The notes beneath the pieces were generated by a model. It was not told the origin of the DNA and did not search any database. It saw only the letters and a program-made list of their open reading frames with translations. From Granulicella sibirica (GTDB lineage Bacteria > Acidobacteriota > Terriglobia > Terriglobales > Acidobacteriaceae), in contig NZ_RDSM01000003.1 in NCBI RefSeq assembly GCF_004115155.1, positions 558,001-622,000 of the forward strand: a stretch of DNA of 64,000 nt, written 5' to 3'. Shown here piece by piece: positions 26,766 to 35,330 of this stretch (the first letter of the stretch is position 1; each line of letters starts with the position of its first letter). Position numbers and translations under genes: made by a program.

Positions 26766-27044
26766 TCTCTGAGAGCAGACGCGACGCTTTGCCATCTGCA
26801 AACCGTTCTCAAGCGTATGACAGCTGAGGCTAGTTGCGTCGTAAGGATAGCTGCGGCTTTTGACCGAACGGATAGATGATGGTCACCATGCTGTCGTACA
26901 GATGTCATATGTTTGTCGCGTGGTGGCAACGGAAGGGCGCGGTGGTGTAGTCTCCGGGCAAAGCGGCGCATCGTACGTGGGAAGATGACTGGTAGACGCG
27001 TATCGAGTGTTGATGATCAGAGCAGACGCATCACAGGGACCTCT

Positions 27045-28091
27045 ATGTGGGATGGCAGATGTAGATCGGGGTGGGGATGGCTGGGAGCGGTCGCGTTGGC
27101 GTGCGTGCTGGGGCTCCATTCGGGAACGATCTGGGCGCAGGAGAATCCTCTTGGACAGGTGAATTCGACCGTACCGGCGCCTCCGCCGAAAACGCCCGCG
27201 GAAGTGAACCCGACGGTGCTCGGTCCGGACGGCGGGAAGGCGACCTCAACGCGGACCGCGAGGTTGCGGGTCGACGCGAACCTCGTGCTGGTTCCTGTCA
27301 CAGTGACAGATCCGCTCGGAAGGCTGGTGACGGGACTCGAGAAGGAGAACTTCCAAGTCTTCGACAACAGCATGGGCCAGGTGATCAAGAGCTTCTCGAC
27401 CGATGACACACCCATCTCGATCGGGATCATCTTTGATCTGAGCGGGAGCATGCAGTCGAAGTTCATGCGAGCACGGAAGGCGCTGACGGAGTTCCTCAGG
27501 ACGTCGAACCCTCAGGACGAGTTCTTTGTCGTCGGATTTAATGATCGACCGGCCGTCATCGTGGACTACACGTCGGATGTGGACGATGTCGAGGCGCGTA
27601 TGGTCATGCTGAAGCCGGAGAACAGGACCGCGCTCATCGATGCCGTCTACCTCGGAGTACATAAGCTGGGTGAGGCAAAGCGCGACCGCAAGGCGCTTCT
27701 GATCATTTCAGACGGTGGAGACAATCGCAGCCGGTACACCGAAGGGGAGCTGCGGCGCGTGGTTCGTGAGAGCGACGTGCAGATCTATTCGATCGGCGTC
27801 TTCGATCAGTACGCGCCAACCCAGGAGGAGCAGATGGGGCCGATCCTCCTGACGGACGTCTGCGAAATGACCGGAGGGCGGCTTTTCAAGGTCGGCGACC
27901 TGGGAGACCTCGGGGATATTGCAACGCGCATCTCACAGGAATTGCGCAACGAATACGTGATCGGCTACAAGCCATCCGAGGTCAAGAAGGACGGAAACTG
28001 GCGTAAATTGAAGGTGAGGCTTGTTCCTCCGCCGGGGCTTCCGCCGCTTACGGTGCATCATCGTCAGGGGTACTATGCACCTTCGCAGTAG
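27045..28091 (+). CDS. VWFA-related protein, first of a tandem pair
   Basis: 348 residues if started at the ATG at 27045; an ATG at 26985 is also possible. A signal peptide is visible (WLGAVALACVLGLHSGTIWA). The VWA-like domain follows a short beta strand region (LRVDANLVLVPVTVTDPLGRLVTGLEKENFQVFDN), which is the hallmark of the Acidobacteria VWFA-related family (TIGR03436). The MIDAS-like motif DLSGS is at 131-135 and SDGGDN later, so metal binding is plausible. Ends with ELRNEYVIGYKP and HHRQGYYAP. Function unknown; likely secreted adhesion or protein binding. It overlaps or directly precedes a paralogue. Confidence 0.88.
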   Translation: MWDGRCRSGWGWLGAVALACVLGLHSGTIWAQENPLGQVNSTVPAPPPKTPAEVNPTVLGPDGGKATSTRTARLRVDANLVLVPVTVTDPLGRLVTGLEKENFQVFDNSMGQVIKSFSTDDTPISIGIIFDLSGSMQSKFMRARKALTEFLRTSNPQDEFFVVGFNDRPAVIVDYTSDVDDVEARMVMLKPENRTALIDAVYLGVHKLGEAKRDRKALLIISDGGDNRSRYTEGELRRVVRESDVQIYSIGVFDQYAPTQEEQMGPILLTDVCEMTGGRLFKVGDLGDLGDIATRISQELRNEYVIGYKPSEVKKDGNWRKLKVRLVPPPGLPPLTVHHRQGYYAPSQ

Positions 28092-29208
28092 AGGAGTCGG
28101 GTTGCGCTTTTTGGGAAACATGAGACGAGCGTTGTTGTGTCTCCTCGTTCTGGGTGGAACGAGAGGGTGGGCCCAGCAGGGAACGCCGGAATCGCAGCCT
28201 TCCCTGACGGTGGATCGCGATGTCGCTCCGTCGCCCGATCCTGATCCGGTGGTCCCAAAAGAAGCTGCGGGAGCGCAGGGTGTCGGGCTTGGGCAGGTGC
28301 AGGGAAGCGGGGGTAAATACACGCTCCGGCAGGACGCCTACGAAGTCGCGCTGAACGCCACTGTGCTGGACCAGGGTGGCCGCTCTATCCAGACGCTGCA
28401 GAAGGACGATTTCAAAGTCTATGAGGATGGGGTGCAGCAGACCATCTCTGGCTTTCGCCATGAGGATCTTCCGGTGTCGCTCGGCCTCCTGATCGACAGT
28501 TCTGGGTCTATGTACGACAAGCGAGCGGCTGTCGACCAGGCTTCGCTCGACTTTGTGAAGCTGTCAAACCGAGAAGACGAGGCTTTCCTCGTGGATTTCT
28601 CCTGGGAGGCCTTCATTGACCAGGATTTCACGAACGATATCAGCAAGCTCCAGCAGGGATTGAGCTATGTGAAGTCGAGTGGCGGAACAGCGATCTATGA
28701 CGCCCTTGTCGCGTCGGCGGATTATCTCTCCAAGAACGCGAAGCATCCAAAGCAGGTTCTTCTAGTTGTGACGGACGGCGAGGATAATGCCTCGTCGTCC
28801 ACGCTCGAACAGACGATCCGGAGAATTCAGGATCTGGATGGTCCCGTCATCTATTGCGTGGGACTGCTCTTCGGGGCGGATGTGAACAAGGGTGAGGCTC
28901 GGCACGCGAGGCGCGTGCTGGAGTCCCTGGCGGAGCAGACGGGAGGCGCTGCTTACTTCCCGAAGTCCGTGAAAGAAGTTGATGCCATTGCAGCCGAGGT
29001 GGCGCAAGACATCCGGACCCAGTACTCGATCGCGTACCGATCAACGAAGTCTCCAACGCTCGGCGGTTACCGTCAGGTGCATGTAGAGGCGAAGGGTGGA
29101 GGTCTAGGGAAGCTTTCCGTCAGAACCAGAAGCGGGTACTTCCCGAAGACTGGGGCTACAACCTCAAAGGATGCGGGCTTTAAAGATCAGGGCAAGCGGC
29201 CTCAGTAG
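28075..29208 (+). CDS. VWFA-related protein, second of a tandem pair
   Basis: 377 residues from the ATG at 28075, which overlaps the previous gene by 17 bases; an ATG at 28120 would give a shorter signal peptide (MRRALLCLLVLGGTRGWAQ). The same plan as its neighbour is seen: strand region YEVALNATVLDQGGRSIQTLQKDDFKVYEDG, MIDAS-like LIDSSGSMYDK, VVTDGEDN, and the end IRTQYSIAYRST plus RTRSGYFP. The two proteins share the layout but differ much in sequence, so the duplication is old. Tight spacing suggests one transcript and perhaps a heterodimer or joint surface role; this is inference. Confidence 0.88.
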   Translation: MHLRSRGVGLRFLGNMRRALLCLLVLGGTRGWAQQGTPESQPSLTVDRDVAPSPDPDPVVPKEAAGAQGVGLGQVQGSGGKYTLRQDAYEVALNATVLDQGGRSIQTLQKDDFKVYEDGVQQTISGFRHEDLPVSLGLLIDSSGSMYDKRAAVDQASLDFVKLSNREDEAFLVDFSWEAFIDQDFTNDISKLQQGLSYVKSSGGTAIYDALVASADYLSKNAKHPKQVLLVVTDGEDNASSSTLEQTIRRIQDLDGPVIYCVGLLFGADVNKGEARHARRVLESLAEQTGGAAYFPKSVKEVDAIAAEVAQDIRTQYSIAYRSTKSPTLGGYRQVHVEAKGGGLGKLSVRTRSGYFPKTGATTSKDAGFKDQGKRPQ

Positions 29209-29247
29209 CCTGTCCGACGACTTGTTACGCGCCGTTATACTTTCAAG

Positions 29248-30348
29248 ATGCAGGCAAAGGTCTTGAGTGGCCCACGGCGAGAGATTGAGCTCGACTTTCT
29301 ACGTGGTATCGCCATCTTGGCCGTGCTCGACTTCCACTCACAGTACCCGATTCTTTCGTATCCATTCACCAAGCTGGGATTTACTCCACTGGGCTGGGTG
29401 GGCGTTGACGTGTTCTTCGTTCTGAGCGGCTTTCTTGTGGGCGGTTTGCTGGTCAAGGAGTTGAAGGTTCGAGGGCGTGTCGACAGCCGGCGTTTTCTGA
29501 TTCGTCGCGGCTTCAAGATCTGGCCGCAGTATTACCTGTTCCTCTCGCTCGTCGTTCTGACCGGCCATCGCTCAATGAGCGTGATGTGGCCCAGCTTCTT
29601 GAATATCCAGAACTACTATGAAGGCGTTCCACATCTCTGGAGTCTTGCCATTGAGGAACACGCCTATCTTCTCCTTGTGCTCCTGCTGGCGATTGCCTGG
29701 CGCGTCAAGATGCGCATGCGATCCATGTTCGTCTCGCTTGGGTTGATGTGTTTCGCCATTGTAGTGATTCGGTGCCTCATGCTCGCCACTGCGAGGCCCT
29801 TTTTCACGCAGACGCACACTCGGGTCGAGGGCATTCTTTACGGGGTGATGATCGCCATTGTGTACCACTGGCGGCCGAAGACGTTCGAACGGATACAGGA
29901 ATGGCGCGCGATATGGATCGGGATGCTCGTGCTCGCTATCGGGTTCTTCCGCCTGCAGCTTCACCAGGTGTGGTCGCTTTCAGTCGCGATCGATGTGGCG
30001 AATCTCATCGGAGTTTGCTTGCTGATGCTGATCTACCGCCATCGTGAGGGTGTGGCGCGATCGCTGCCCTATCGGTTGGTGGCATGGATTGGGCTGTACT
30101 CGTACGGAATCTATCTGTGGCACGTTGCGCCGTCTTCGCTGGTCATCCGCATCGCGAGTGGGCTGCCGGAGAGAGCGGGAACGATCTTTATCGCGATGGC
30201 TCAACCTCTGCTTGGGATCGCGCTCGGCGTGCTCATGACAAAACTTGTTGAGTTTCCGATGCTCAGGCTGCGGGATCGCTGGTTTCCCCGGAGGGTCGAG
30301 TCCGCGGTCGAAGATACCCCGGTTGAGGCTGCGGCGCTGGCCCGCTGA
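29248..30348 (+). CDS. acyltransferase family 3 (OafA/YrhL-like) membrane protein
   Basis: 366 residues with about ten hydrophobic helices. The N-terminal signature EIELDFLRGIAILAVLDFHS plus GWVGVDVFFVLSGFLVGGLL is typical of the Acyl_transf_3 family; the LRGIA motif and the RRGFKIWPQYY segment lie where the family has its catalytic Arg/His region. The usual catalytic His in HH or FHx is represented by DFHS. Such enzymes acetylate cell-surface sugars, lipopolysaccharide or peptidoglycan. It follows the VWFA pair by 39 bases in the same direction and may modify a shared surface structure. Confidence 0.9.
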   Translation: MQAKVLSGPRREIELDFLRGIAILAVLDFHSQYPILSYPFTKLGFTPLGWVGVDVFFVLSGFLVGGLLVKELKVRGRVDSRRFLIRRGFKIWPQYYLFLSLVVLTGHRSMSVMWPSFLNIQNYYEGVPHLWSLAIEEHAYLLLVLLLAIAWRVKMRMRSMFVSLGLMCFAIVVIRCLMLATARPFFTQTHTRVEGILYGVMIAIVYHWRPKTFERIQEWRAIWIGMLVLAIGFFRLQLHQVWSLSVAIDVANLIGVCLLMLIYRHREGVARSLPYRLVAWIGLYSYGIYLWHVAPSSLVIRIASGLPERAGTIFIAMAQPLLGIALGVLMTKLVEFPMLRLRDRWFPRRVESAVEDTPVEAAALAR

Positions 30349-30406
30349 AGGTTGATCGGGACTCAAGAAGACTGTTAGGCCGCCGATATCGTTTGCAGGG
30401 TAAGGC

Positions 30407-30784
30407 ATGCCTTTCAAGAGCGAACAGAGGCGGTATCCACGTTACGAATACTCGGCTGAGGTGAAGGTTGGTGGTCCTGGCTCCGGGAACGAACGTGTGA
30501 TTGGGTCGATCGTGAACGTGAGTATGGGCGGATGCCTGATCCGTTTTTACGAGGCGACGATTTTCGAGGACGATATGGCGGTCGAAGCTTGCCTGAGAGG
30601 CTACCACGTTGTTTTTCGGGCGATGGGCGTCGTTCGCCGGCGATCCGAACGCGGTTACCTCATCGGGATTTCATTTACGCATTTGAGCGACCGTGGTCAG
30701 ATCGATCTGAAAGAACTGATCCGTGTTCTTGCCTTACGGAGCAGGATTGATTGGCTCGATACCCGTCGCCGTATTTCGGGATAG
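30407..30784 (+). CDS. PilZ-domain protein (c-di-GMP receptor-like)
   Basis: 125 residues. PilZ signatures RRYPRYEYSAEVKV (RxxxR type) and NVSMGGCLIRF (the N/DxSxxG motif) are both present, so c-di-GMP binding is plausible. The rest follows the beta-barrel pattern to LIGISFTHLSDRGQIDLKELI. The last 51 bases overlap the 3' end of the convergent PIG-L gene. It could act as an output of the c-di-GMP enzyme at 16728-18503. Confidence 0.87.
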   Translation: MPFKSEQRRYPRYEYSAEVKVGGPGSGNERVIGSIVNVSMGGCLIRFYEATIFEDDMAVEACLRGYHVVFRAMGVVRRRSERGYLIGISFTHLSDRGQIDLKELIRVLALRSRIDWLDTRRRISG

Positions 30785-33580
30785 GCTTAGCAGGTTCGCG
30801 AAGATCCGGTACGCTCCGGGGACGCCTTCGGGAAGTTGGCGATAGAGGGCGTATGCGACGTAGACATAGGCTCCCTTGCCGGTTCGGGCGTAGAGGAGTC
30901 CGCCCTTCTGTGGTTCCTGTTCGGGATCGTGGGTTTCGGTGAGCGCCTCGTAGTGCGGGTCGTACGTGGCGGCGAAGCCGTGTCCCCGTTCTTCGATCCA
31001 GCCATCGAAATCCTTACTGGTGATCTTGTTCGGCCAGTTGAACACCGGAGCATCGGGAGTCAGAAGGGTGACGGGATCATCCTCGACCACAACGTTCCGG
31101 TCCGAACTGCCGGGAACGGTGATCGCGAAGGGCGCCTCAGAGGTGCCATATCGGGAGGTGTTGTATTGGACGATCACGACTCCTCCTGCCTTCGCGTATG
31201 CAAGAAGTTGCGGGTTCATCGTTGCAAGGTCCGGGTGCGCGGCGTAGGCGCGGACGCCGAGGACGACGACGTCAAAGAAGCGCAGATGTTCCTGGTTGAG
31301 CTGGCTGGTGGTGATAAGGGTCGCGTGGATGCCAAGATCCTCGAGATTGTCGGGGATCTCATCGCCCGTACCTGCCAGATACGCGACGCGGAGATTGGCG
31401 GGAACCTTGACGTCAACGCCGCGAGTTGCGTAGGTCGCAGGATGGTAGAGGTTCGCAGGGCGCAGGGTGGGATAGCCCACGGAGCGGAAGCCTTCACGGT
31501 ACTCGTGGCCGTTCGCGGTGGCTACGGCGGTTATGGTGTAGGGCGTCGTCGTCACGCGGTCGGGCGTGACGGTGAAGGTGATTCCGGTGGCTTCACCTTC
31601 GTGGTTCAGGGAGAAGGGAACGGAGGCAGGGGTTGAGGTCCAGCCCTTCGGGAGAGTCAGGGCGAGGGTGCCGTTGATCGAGTTCCGGGTGCTCGAGGTT
31701 AGGTGAGCCGTGAGGGGGAAGGACTTGTCGGTGAGCGGTGTGACGCCGGCTGATGGGCTGACCGAGACCGAGAGGGCTGGGACCAGCGTGAGGGGCTCGT
31801 AGACGACGCCTTGTCCAGGGGCGCGGTGAGCGGTCTGGACGACCTGTCCGAGGCGGATCGGCGTCCCGTCGTAGTCGACTGTGACCCACGCGGTGAGCGG
31901 GAAGGGTGCGAGGGAGGCGTTGCGGAGACCGGGATCGGCGACCTCGTAGTGGGAGGTGGCGGCGTTGGGCTGGAGGAACGGAGGGCGTGTTGGCTCGGTG
32001 TCAGAGGGGATCTTGAGGGTGAGATGGGAGTCGCGGGGTGTGTTCTGGGGGAGCGCAGCCGAGGCTGATTCGGATGGGCTTTCGGCAGGGAAGGTCGTGG
32101 TGAGACGGGCTTCCTTCTCGGTGAGGGGTGTGTTGCTGCCATTGACGAGGCGGATGTTGACGGTGACCGTATCGCCGGGAACGGCGGTTATGGCTGTGTC
32201 GGCTGAGTCCTGGAAGGCTGCGAAGGGGCCTGTGATCTCGACCGCGGGCGCAAGCTGGGCGCGGAGGCTCAGGCCAAGCGACTGGACGAGGGCGTTGTTG
32301 AACTGCGTCTGCTTGACGCGGAGTTCGTGGGTGACGTCGACCTTCTGGAGCTTCGGCAGGGAGCTGGACTCGACCTTGTCGATCAGGTTCGTGGTGGCAA
32401 CGAGGCCTTCGCGCAGCGTCGGGGCGATCGCGGAGGGGTTCCGCGGGCGGAAGTCGGTTGCGGCTCGATCGGCGATGGCCTCGATGGCGGTGAGTGCCTG
32501 AGGGAGGAAGGTCGTCTCGCCCGGAGCGAGGGTGGCGATGCCCTTGATGGACGTGTCGATGCCGTCGTAGAAGGTGGATTCGGTGTCCGCTGCCGGGATG
32601 CGCGAGCCGTAACGGTGATAGGCGACGTCGAAGGTTCCAGCCTGCGGGATGCCCATTCCACCGTTCTGGGTCTTCTGCATGCCCAGACCGAGGCGGGCGA
32701 ACTGGAGGTAGGTCATGCCGAGAAGCGGGCTGTAGTCGCCTTCATGGATGGTCACGTTCGTTGCCGGAGTCTCGGTCGACCAGGCTTTCGTGACGTAGTT
32801 GTAGAACTTCGCTGGCGTGTAGTGTCCTGTGGCGTAGTCGAAGAGGCCTTTGGGCGTGATGGCGAAGGTCGGGTTGCGGGCGTAGACCTTCAGAGGGCTC
32901 CATGGAGCTAAGCCCATCTCGGGGAAGACCTTAGGATCGCCTGCGGCGGTGAAGACTTCCTGGGTGATCTCGCCGGAGACCTGGTGCTGTCCGTGTCCGT
33001 CGGTGATTCCTCCGATGAAGACTGCCGCGAGGACGAGGGGGCGATAGAGACGGACGGCGCGGACGGCGTCGTAGAGGACGCGCTCGTGCGTCCACTGGGA
33101 GAAGGCTTCTTCCTTGGTCTTGGAGAAGCCGAAGTCGATCTCGGTTCCCCAGAACTGGTCGACTCCTTCGTAGCGGTCCGCAGCGAGAAGCTCCTGCGTG
33201 CGCTCCAGGCCGAGAGCGTCGTTGAAGTCTCCAGTCATGACGTTTTGTCCGCCTTCGCCGCGCGTGAGCGTGAGCATCGCGGTTCGGGCTCCGAGGCCTC
33301 GGGACTGCGTGGTGAGCATTCCGCCGTCTTCGTCGTCTGGATGCGCGACGATCATCATGATGCTTGCGCGGGTGCGGAGCTTGACGAGAGATTGCTGGAG
33401 GGCTGCGACGCCTTCGTTCGTGGGAATCTCGCGGACATATTCGGAGGGATGAACGTGCTCGCGGGCGAGATCGGCCTTGTCGAGAGGATTCTGGGCGAAG
33501 GCGCTTGTGGCGAGAAGAGCGGCGAGAGCCACGGTGCGGCGGAGGACGTTCACGGTTGCCGGAAGGTTCGAAGGCGCCAT
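30734..33580 (-). CDS. large secreted PIG-L (LmbE-like) deacetylase with C-terminal beta domains
   Basis: 948 residues with a signal peptide (VLRRTVALAALLATSAFAQ). The PIG-L domain (about 75-330) carries the zinc motif AHPDDEDGGML and later GGITDGHGQHQVSG with two His. A long C-terminal part contains repeated immunoglobulin-like or NEW3-like stretches (for example GDTVTVNIRLVNGSNTPL) and ends with a glutamine-amidotransferase-like fold segment (DVVVLGVRAYAAHPDLATMNPQLLAYAKAGGVVIVQYN). It probably deacetylates N-acetylglucosamine-type glycans in the periplasm. A second, small PIG-L gene lies at 41548. Its stop lies inside the PilZ gene. Confidence 0.9.
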   Translation of the reverse strand: MAPSNLPATVNVLRRTVALAALLATSAFAQNPLDKADLAREHVHPSEYVREIPTNEGVAALQQSLVKLRTRASIMMIVAHPDDEDGGMLTTQSRGLGARTAMLTLTRGEGGQNVMTGDFNDALGLERTQELLAADRYEGVDQFWGTEIDFGFSKTKEEAFSQWTHERVLYDAVRAVRLYRPLVLAAVFIGGITDGHGQHQVSGEITQEVFTAAGDPKVFPEMGLAPWSPLKVYARNPTFAITPKGLFDYATGHYTPAKFYNYVTKAWSTETPATNVTIHEGDYSPLLGMTYLQFARLGLGMQKTQNGGMGIPQAGTFDVAYHRYGSRIPAADTESTFYDGIDTSIKGIATLAPGETTFLPQALTAIEAIADRAATDFRPRNPSAIAPTLREGLVATTNLIDKVESSSLPKLQKVDVTHELRVKQTQFNNALVQSLGLSLRAQLAPAVEITGPFAAFQDSADTAITAVPGDTVTVNIRLVNGSNTPLTEKEARLTTTFPAESPSESASAALPQNTPRDSHLTLKIPSDTEPTRPPFLQPNAATSHYEVADPGLRNASLAPFPLTAWVTVDYDGTPIRLGQVVQTAHRAPGQGVVYEPLTLVPALSVSVSPSAGVTPLTDKSFPLTAHLTSSTRNSINGTLALTLPKGWTSTPASVPFSLNHEGEATGITFTVTPDRVTTTPYTITAVATANGHEYREGFRSVGYPTLRPANLYHPATYATRGVDVKVPANLRVAYLAGTGDEIPDNLEDLGIHATLITTSQLNQEHLRFFDVVVLGVRAYAAHPDLATMNPQLLAYAKAGGVVIVQYNTSRYGTSEAPFAITVPGSSDRNVVVEDDPVTLLTPDAPVFNWPNKITSKDFDGWIEERGHGFAATYDPHYEALTETHDPEQEPQKGGLLYARTGKGAYVYVAYALYRQLPEGVPGAYRIFANLLSLSRNTATGIEPINPAP

Positions 33581-33690
33581 TTGACTAATTTCTCACGTTT
33601 CTTCCCGTGCTCTGGAGCGAGAATCGGTGGGACTAGAATTACGTCTAATAGATGTCGGCACCTCTTCGAGAGGTCCATTGGAGTATTGCG

Positions 33691-34353
33691 ATGAATCAGT
33701 ACGGTATGAATTCCTATCAGGGCGTCATCGACGTTCCCCGCGAAGAGACTGCTTCGCTGCTGTCGAAGGTGCTTGCGATCACCGCGTTCGGCTTTTTGAT
33801 GACAGCGGCCGGGGTTGCGACGGCTCCGCCGTGGGGTATGTTCGTCGGGATGATCGCCGTGTTTGGGCTTGTGTTCGCGATCAACTTCGCGCGGAAGTCG
33901 AGTCCTGGGCTGGCGCTGGGCCTCTTTATTGCACTCAGCTACTTCATGGGCTGGGAGATCGCTCCGATTATCCATCGGTATGTCGCGACGATCGGGTCGC
34001 AGGTGGTGTTCCAGGCTGCGGCGACGACGGGCTTCGGCATGGCGGCGATGGGCTGCTTCGCGTACCTGTTCCAGATTAACTACCGGAAGGTTGCCGGTAT
34101 CGGCTTCGCGGCTCTTCTTCTGCTGATGCTGGCGGGTATCGCTTCCATGTTCTTCCATTTCCTGACTCCAGACGCTTACTCGTGGATGACGCTTGGCGTG
34201 TTCACACTTCTGACCGTGGGCGACTTTGCTCGCATACGGGCGGGCGGCGATGGGCGTTCGGCGGTATCGCTTGCGCTCTCGATCTACCTGGACGCGATCA
34301 ACATCTTTCTTGCGGTGCTGCAGTTGATGGGCGGGCGGCGAAGCCGGGATTAG
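33691..34353 (+). CDS. Bax inhibitor-1/YccA family membrane protein
   Basis: 220 residues from the ATG at 33691, preceded by TTGGAG; an ATG at 33652 gives an unlikely extension. Seven hydrophobic helices are visible (LLSKVLAITAFGFLMTAAGVA, FVGMIAVFGLVFAINFA, LGLFIALSYFMGWEIAPII, FQAAATTGFGMAAMGCFAYLF, GFAALLLLMLAGIASMFF and more), matching the BI-1 fold. The C-terminal LSIYLDAINIFLAVLQLMG contains the conserved Asp pair region implicated in calcium leak in family members. In E. coli the relatives YccA and YbhL act near FtsH. Divergent from the large PIG-L gene. Confidence 0.9.
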   Translation: MNQYGMNSYQGVIDVPREETASLLSKVLAITAFGFLMTAAGVATAPPWGMFVGMIAVFGLVFAINFARKSSPGLALGLFIALSYFMGWEIAPIIHRYVATIGSQVVFQAAATTGFGMAAMGCFAYLFQINYRKVAGIGFAALLLLMLAGIASMFFHFLTPDAYSWMTLGVFTLLTVGDFARIRAGGDGRSAVSLALSIYLDAINIFLAVLQLMGGRRSRD

Positions 34354-34824
34354 GGGCACCCCCCTCCCATAGCCCTGGGCTAAGTTGTTTGTTTGCTTGA
34401 GCATACACGCGATGTATCGCTGTAAACTATTCTAAACAAAAAACTTGGCCGCAAATATTAGTAATAAAAGGGGTTAGACACAAAAGCCGAGGCTCAACGC
34501 CCCGGCTTTTTCCTTCTACGTTAATTGTAACAAGCCAGCCGAAACTAAAAGGACACCGAGTTTTCTCTTTATTATCAGTCGTTTACGAGAAATAGGGGCT
34601 TGACAGGATTTTTGAGACTCCTCAACATGCCGCCGCGGGGTGCGTCGGGCGATTTCGGCGGCTCGAAGGCGCGATAGCGCGGACGATGGAGACTGAGATG
34701 GAGTTTTTTTGATACGCTACTCGCGTGCCCCGTTCGGCGAAATTGACGCGGCGAATCGACCAAAACCTAACTATCCGGACTTCGGGGCTGAACATCGGCC
34801 TATCGAACGCCTCGGGAGGAAATG
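34354..34824. other. intergenic region between BI-1-like and cytochrome c genes
   Basis: No gene is supported. The first half is AT-richer than its surroundings and contains the hairpin at 34482-34513. TTGACA at about 34600 is a good -35 word but lacks a convincing -10 at the proper distance. The cytochrome promoter may lie near the TTTTTTTGATACG run at about 34705. Confidence 0.45.
34482..34515 (+). terminator. Rho-independent terminator of the BI-1-like gene
   Basis: AAAAGCCGAGG, a short CTCAACG loop and CCCCGGCTTTTTCC form a stem with one bulge and a T tail. It lies about 130 bases past the BI-1 stop, which is rather distant. Confidence 0.75.
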
Positions 34825-35166
34825 ATGCGCAAGTACCTCGTGCCGGCCCTGCTCACCACTGCCCTGATGTTTTCCTCCCACGCTGTGCATGGCCAGGCCA
34901 AGAAGGAAGCCGCGCCACCGGCGGGTGACGCCAAGGTTGGAGAAGATCTGTTCCAGCAGAAGTGCTTTCAATGCCACTCGGTGGCCGAGGGCGAGGTGCG
35001 GTTTGGTCCGAGCCTGTATCACGTGACCAAGGGGCCGAAGCCGCGGAAGACGCCTGCCGGGATTCACGAGATCCTGACGAATGGCAAGGGCAAGATGCCG
35101 TCGTTCAAAGAGATCCTGACCGAGAAGGACATGGACGATCTGATTGCTTATGTGAAAAGCCTGTAA
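34825..35166 (+). CDS. periplasmic class I-type cytochrome c
   Basis: 113 residues; two adjacent ATG codons lie at 34822 and 34825, and the second has better spacing from GGGAGGAA. A signal peptide (MRKYLVPALLTTALMFSSHAVHGQ) is followed by one haem motif CFQCH and a distal Met in GKGKMPSFKEIL, so a low-molecular-weight, Met/His-ligated monohaem cytochrome is likely. It would carry electrons in the periplasm. No oxidase or dehydrogenase gene is beside it. A repeat R1 copy follows immediately. Confidence 0.93.
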   Translation: MRKYLVPALLTTALMFSSHAVHGQAKKEAAPPAGDAKVGEDLFQQKCFQCHSVAEGEVRFGPSLYHVTKGPKPRKTPAGIHEILTNGKGKMPSFKEILTEKDMDDLIAYVKSL

Positions 35167-35184
35167 GGGTGAGACAGGCAACGA

Positions 35185-35219
35185 CAGACGCAGATTCCCT
35201 TCGGGAATGACAACCAGAA
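35185..35219 (+). repeat. dispersed palindromic repeat R1, copy 2
   Basis: The unit CAGACGCAGATTCCCTTCGG followed by GAATGACAACCAGAA lies between the cytochrome c and permease genes. Upstream GACAGGCAA is shared with the copy at 56861. The centre is a palindrome that can form a small hairpin. Confidence 0.9.
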
Positions 35220-35330
35220 CAGCAGCAGCGACGGCGAATTCCTGACGTCGCTTAGACTCAGAGGATTGAGACCCATGACAACTCGGGGCTGACGCGGACG
35301 CTTGGGCTGCGTGGGGCCGTCACGCTGAAC

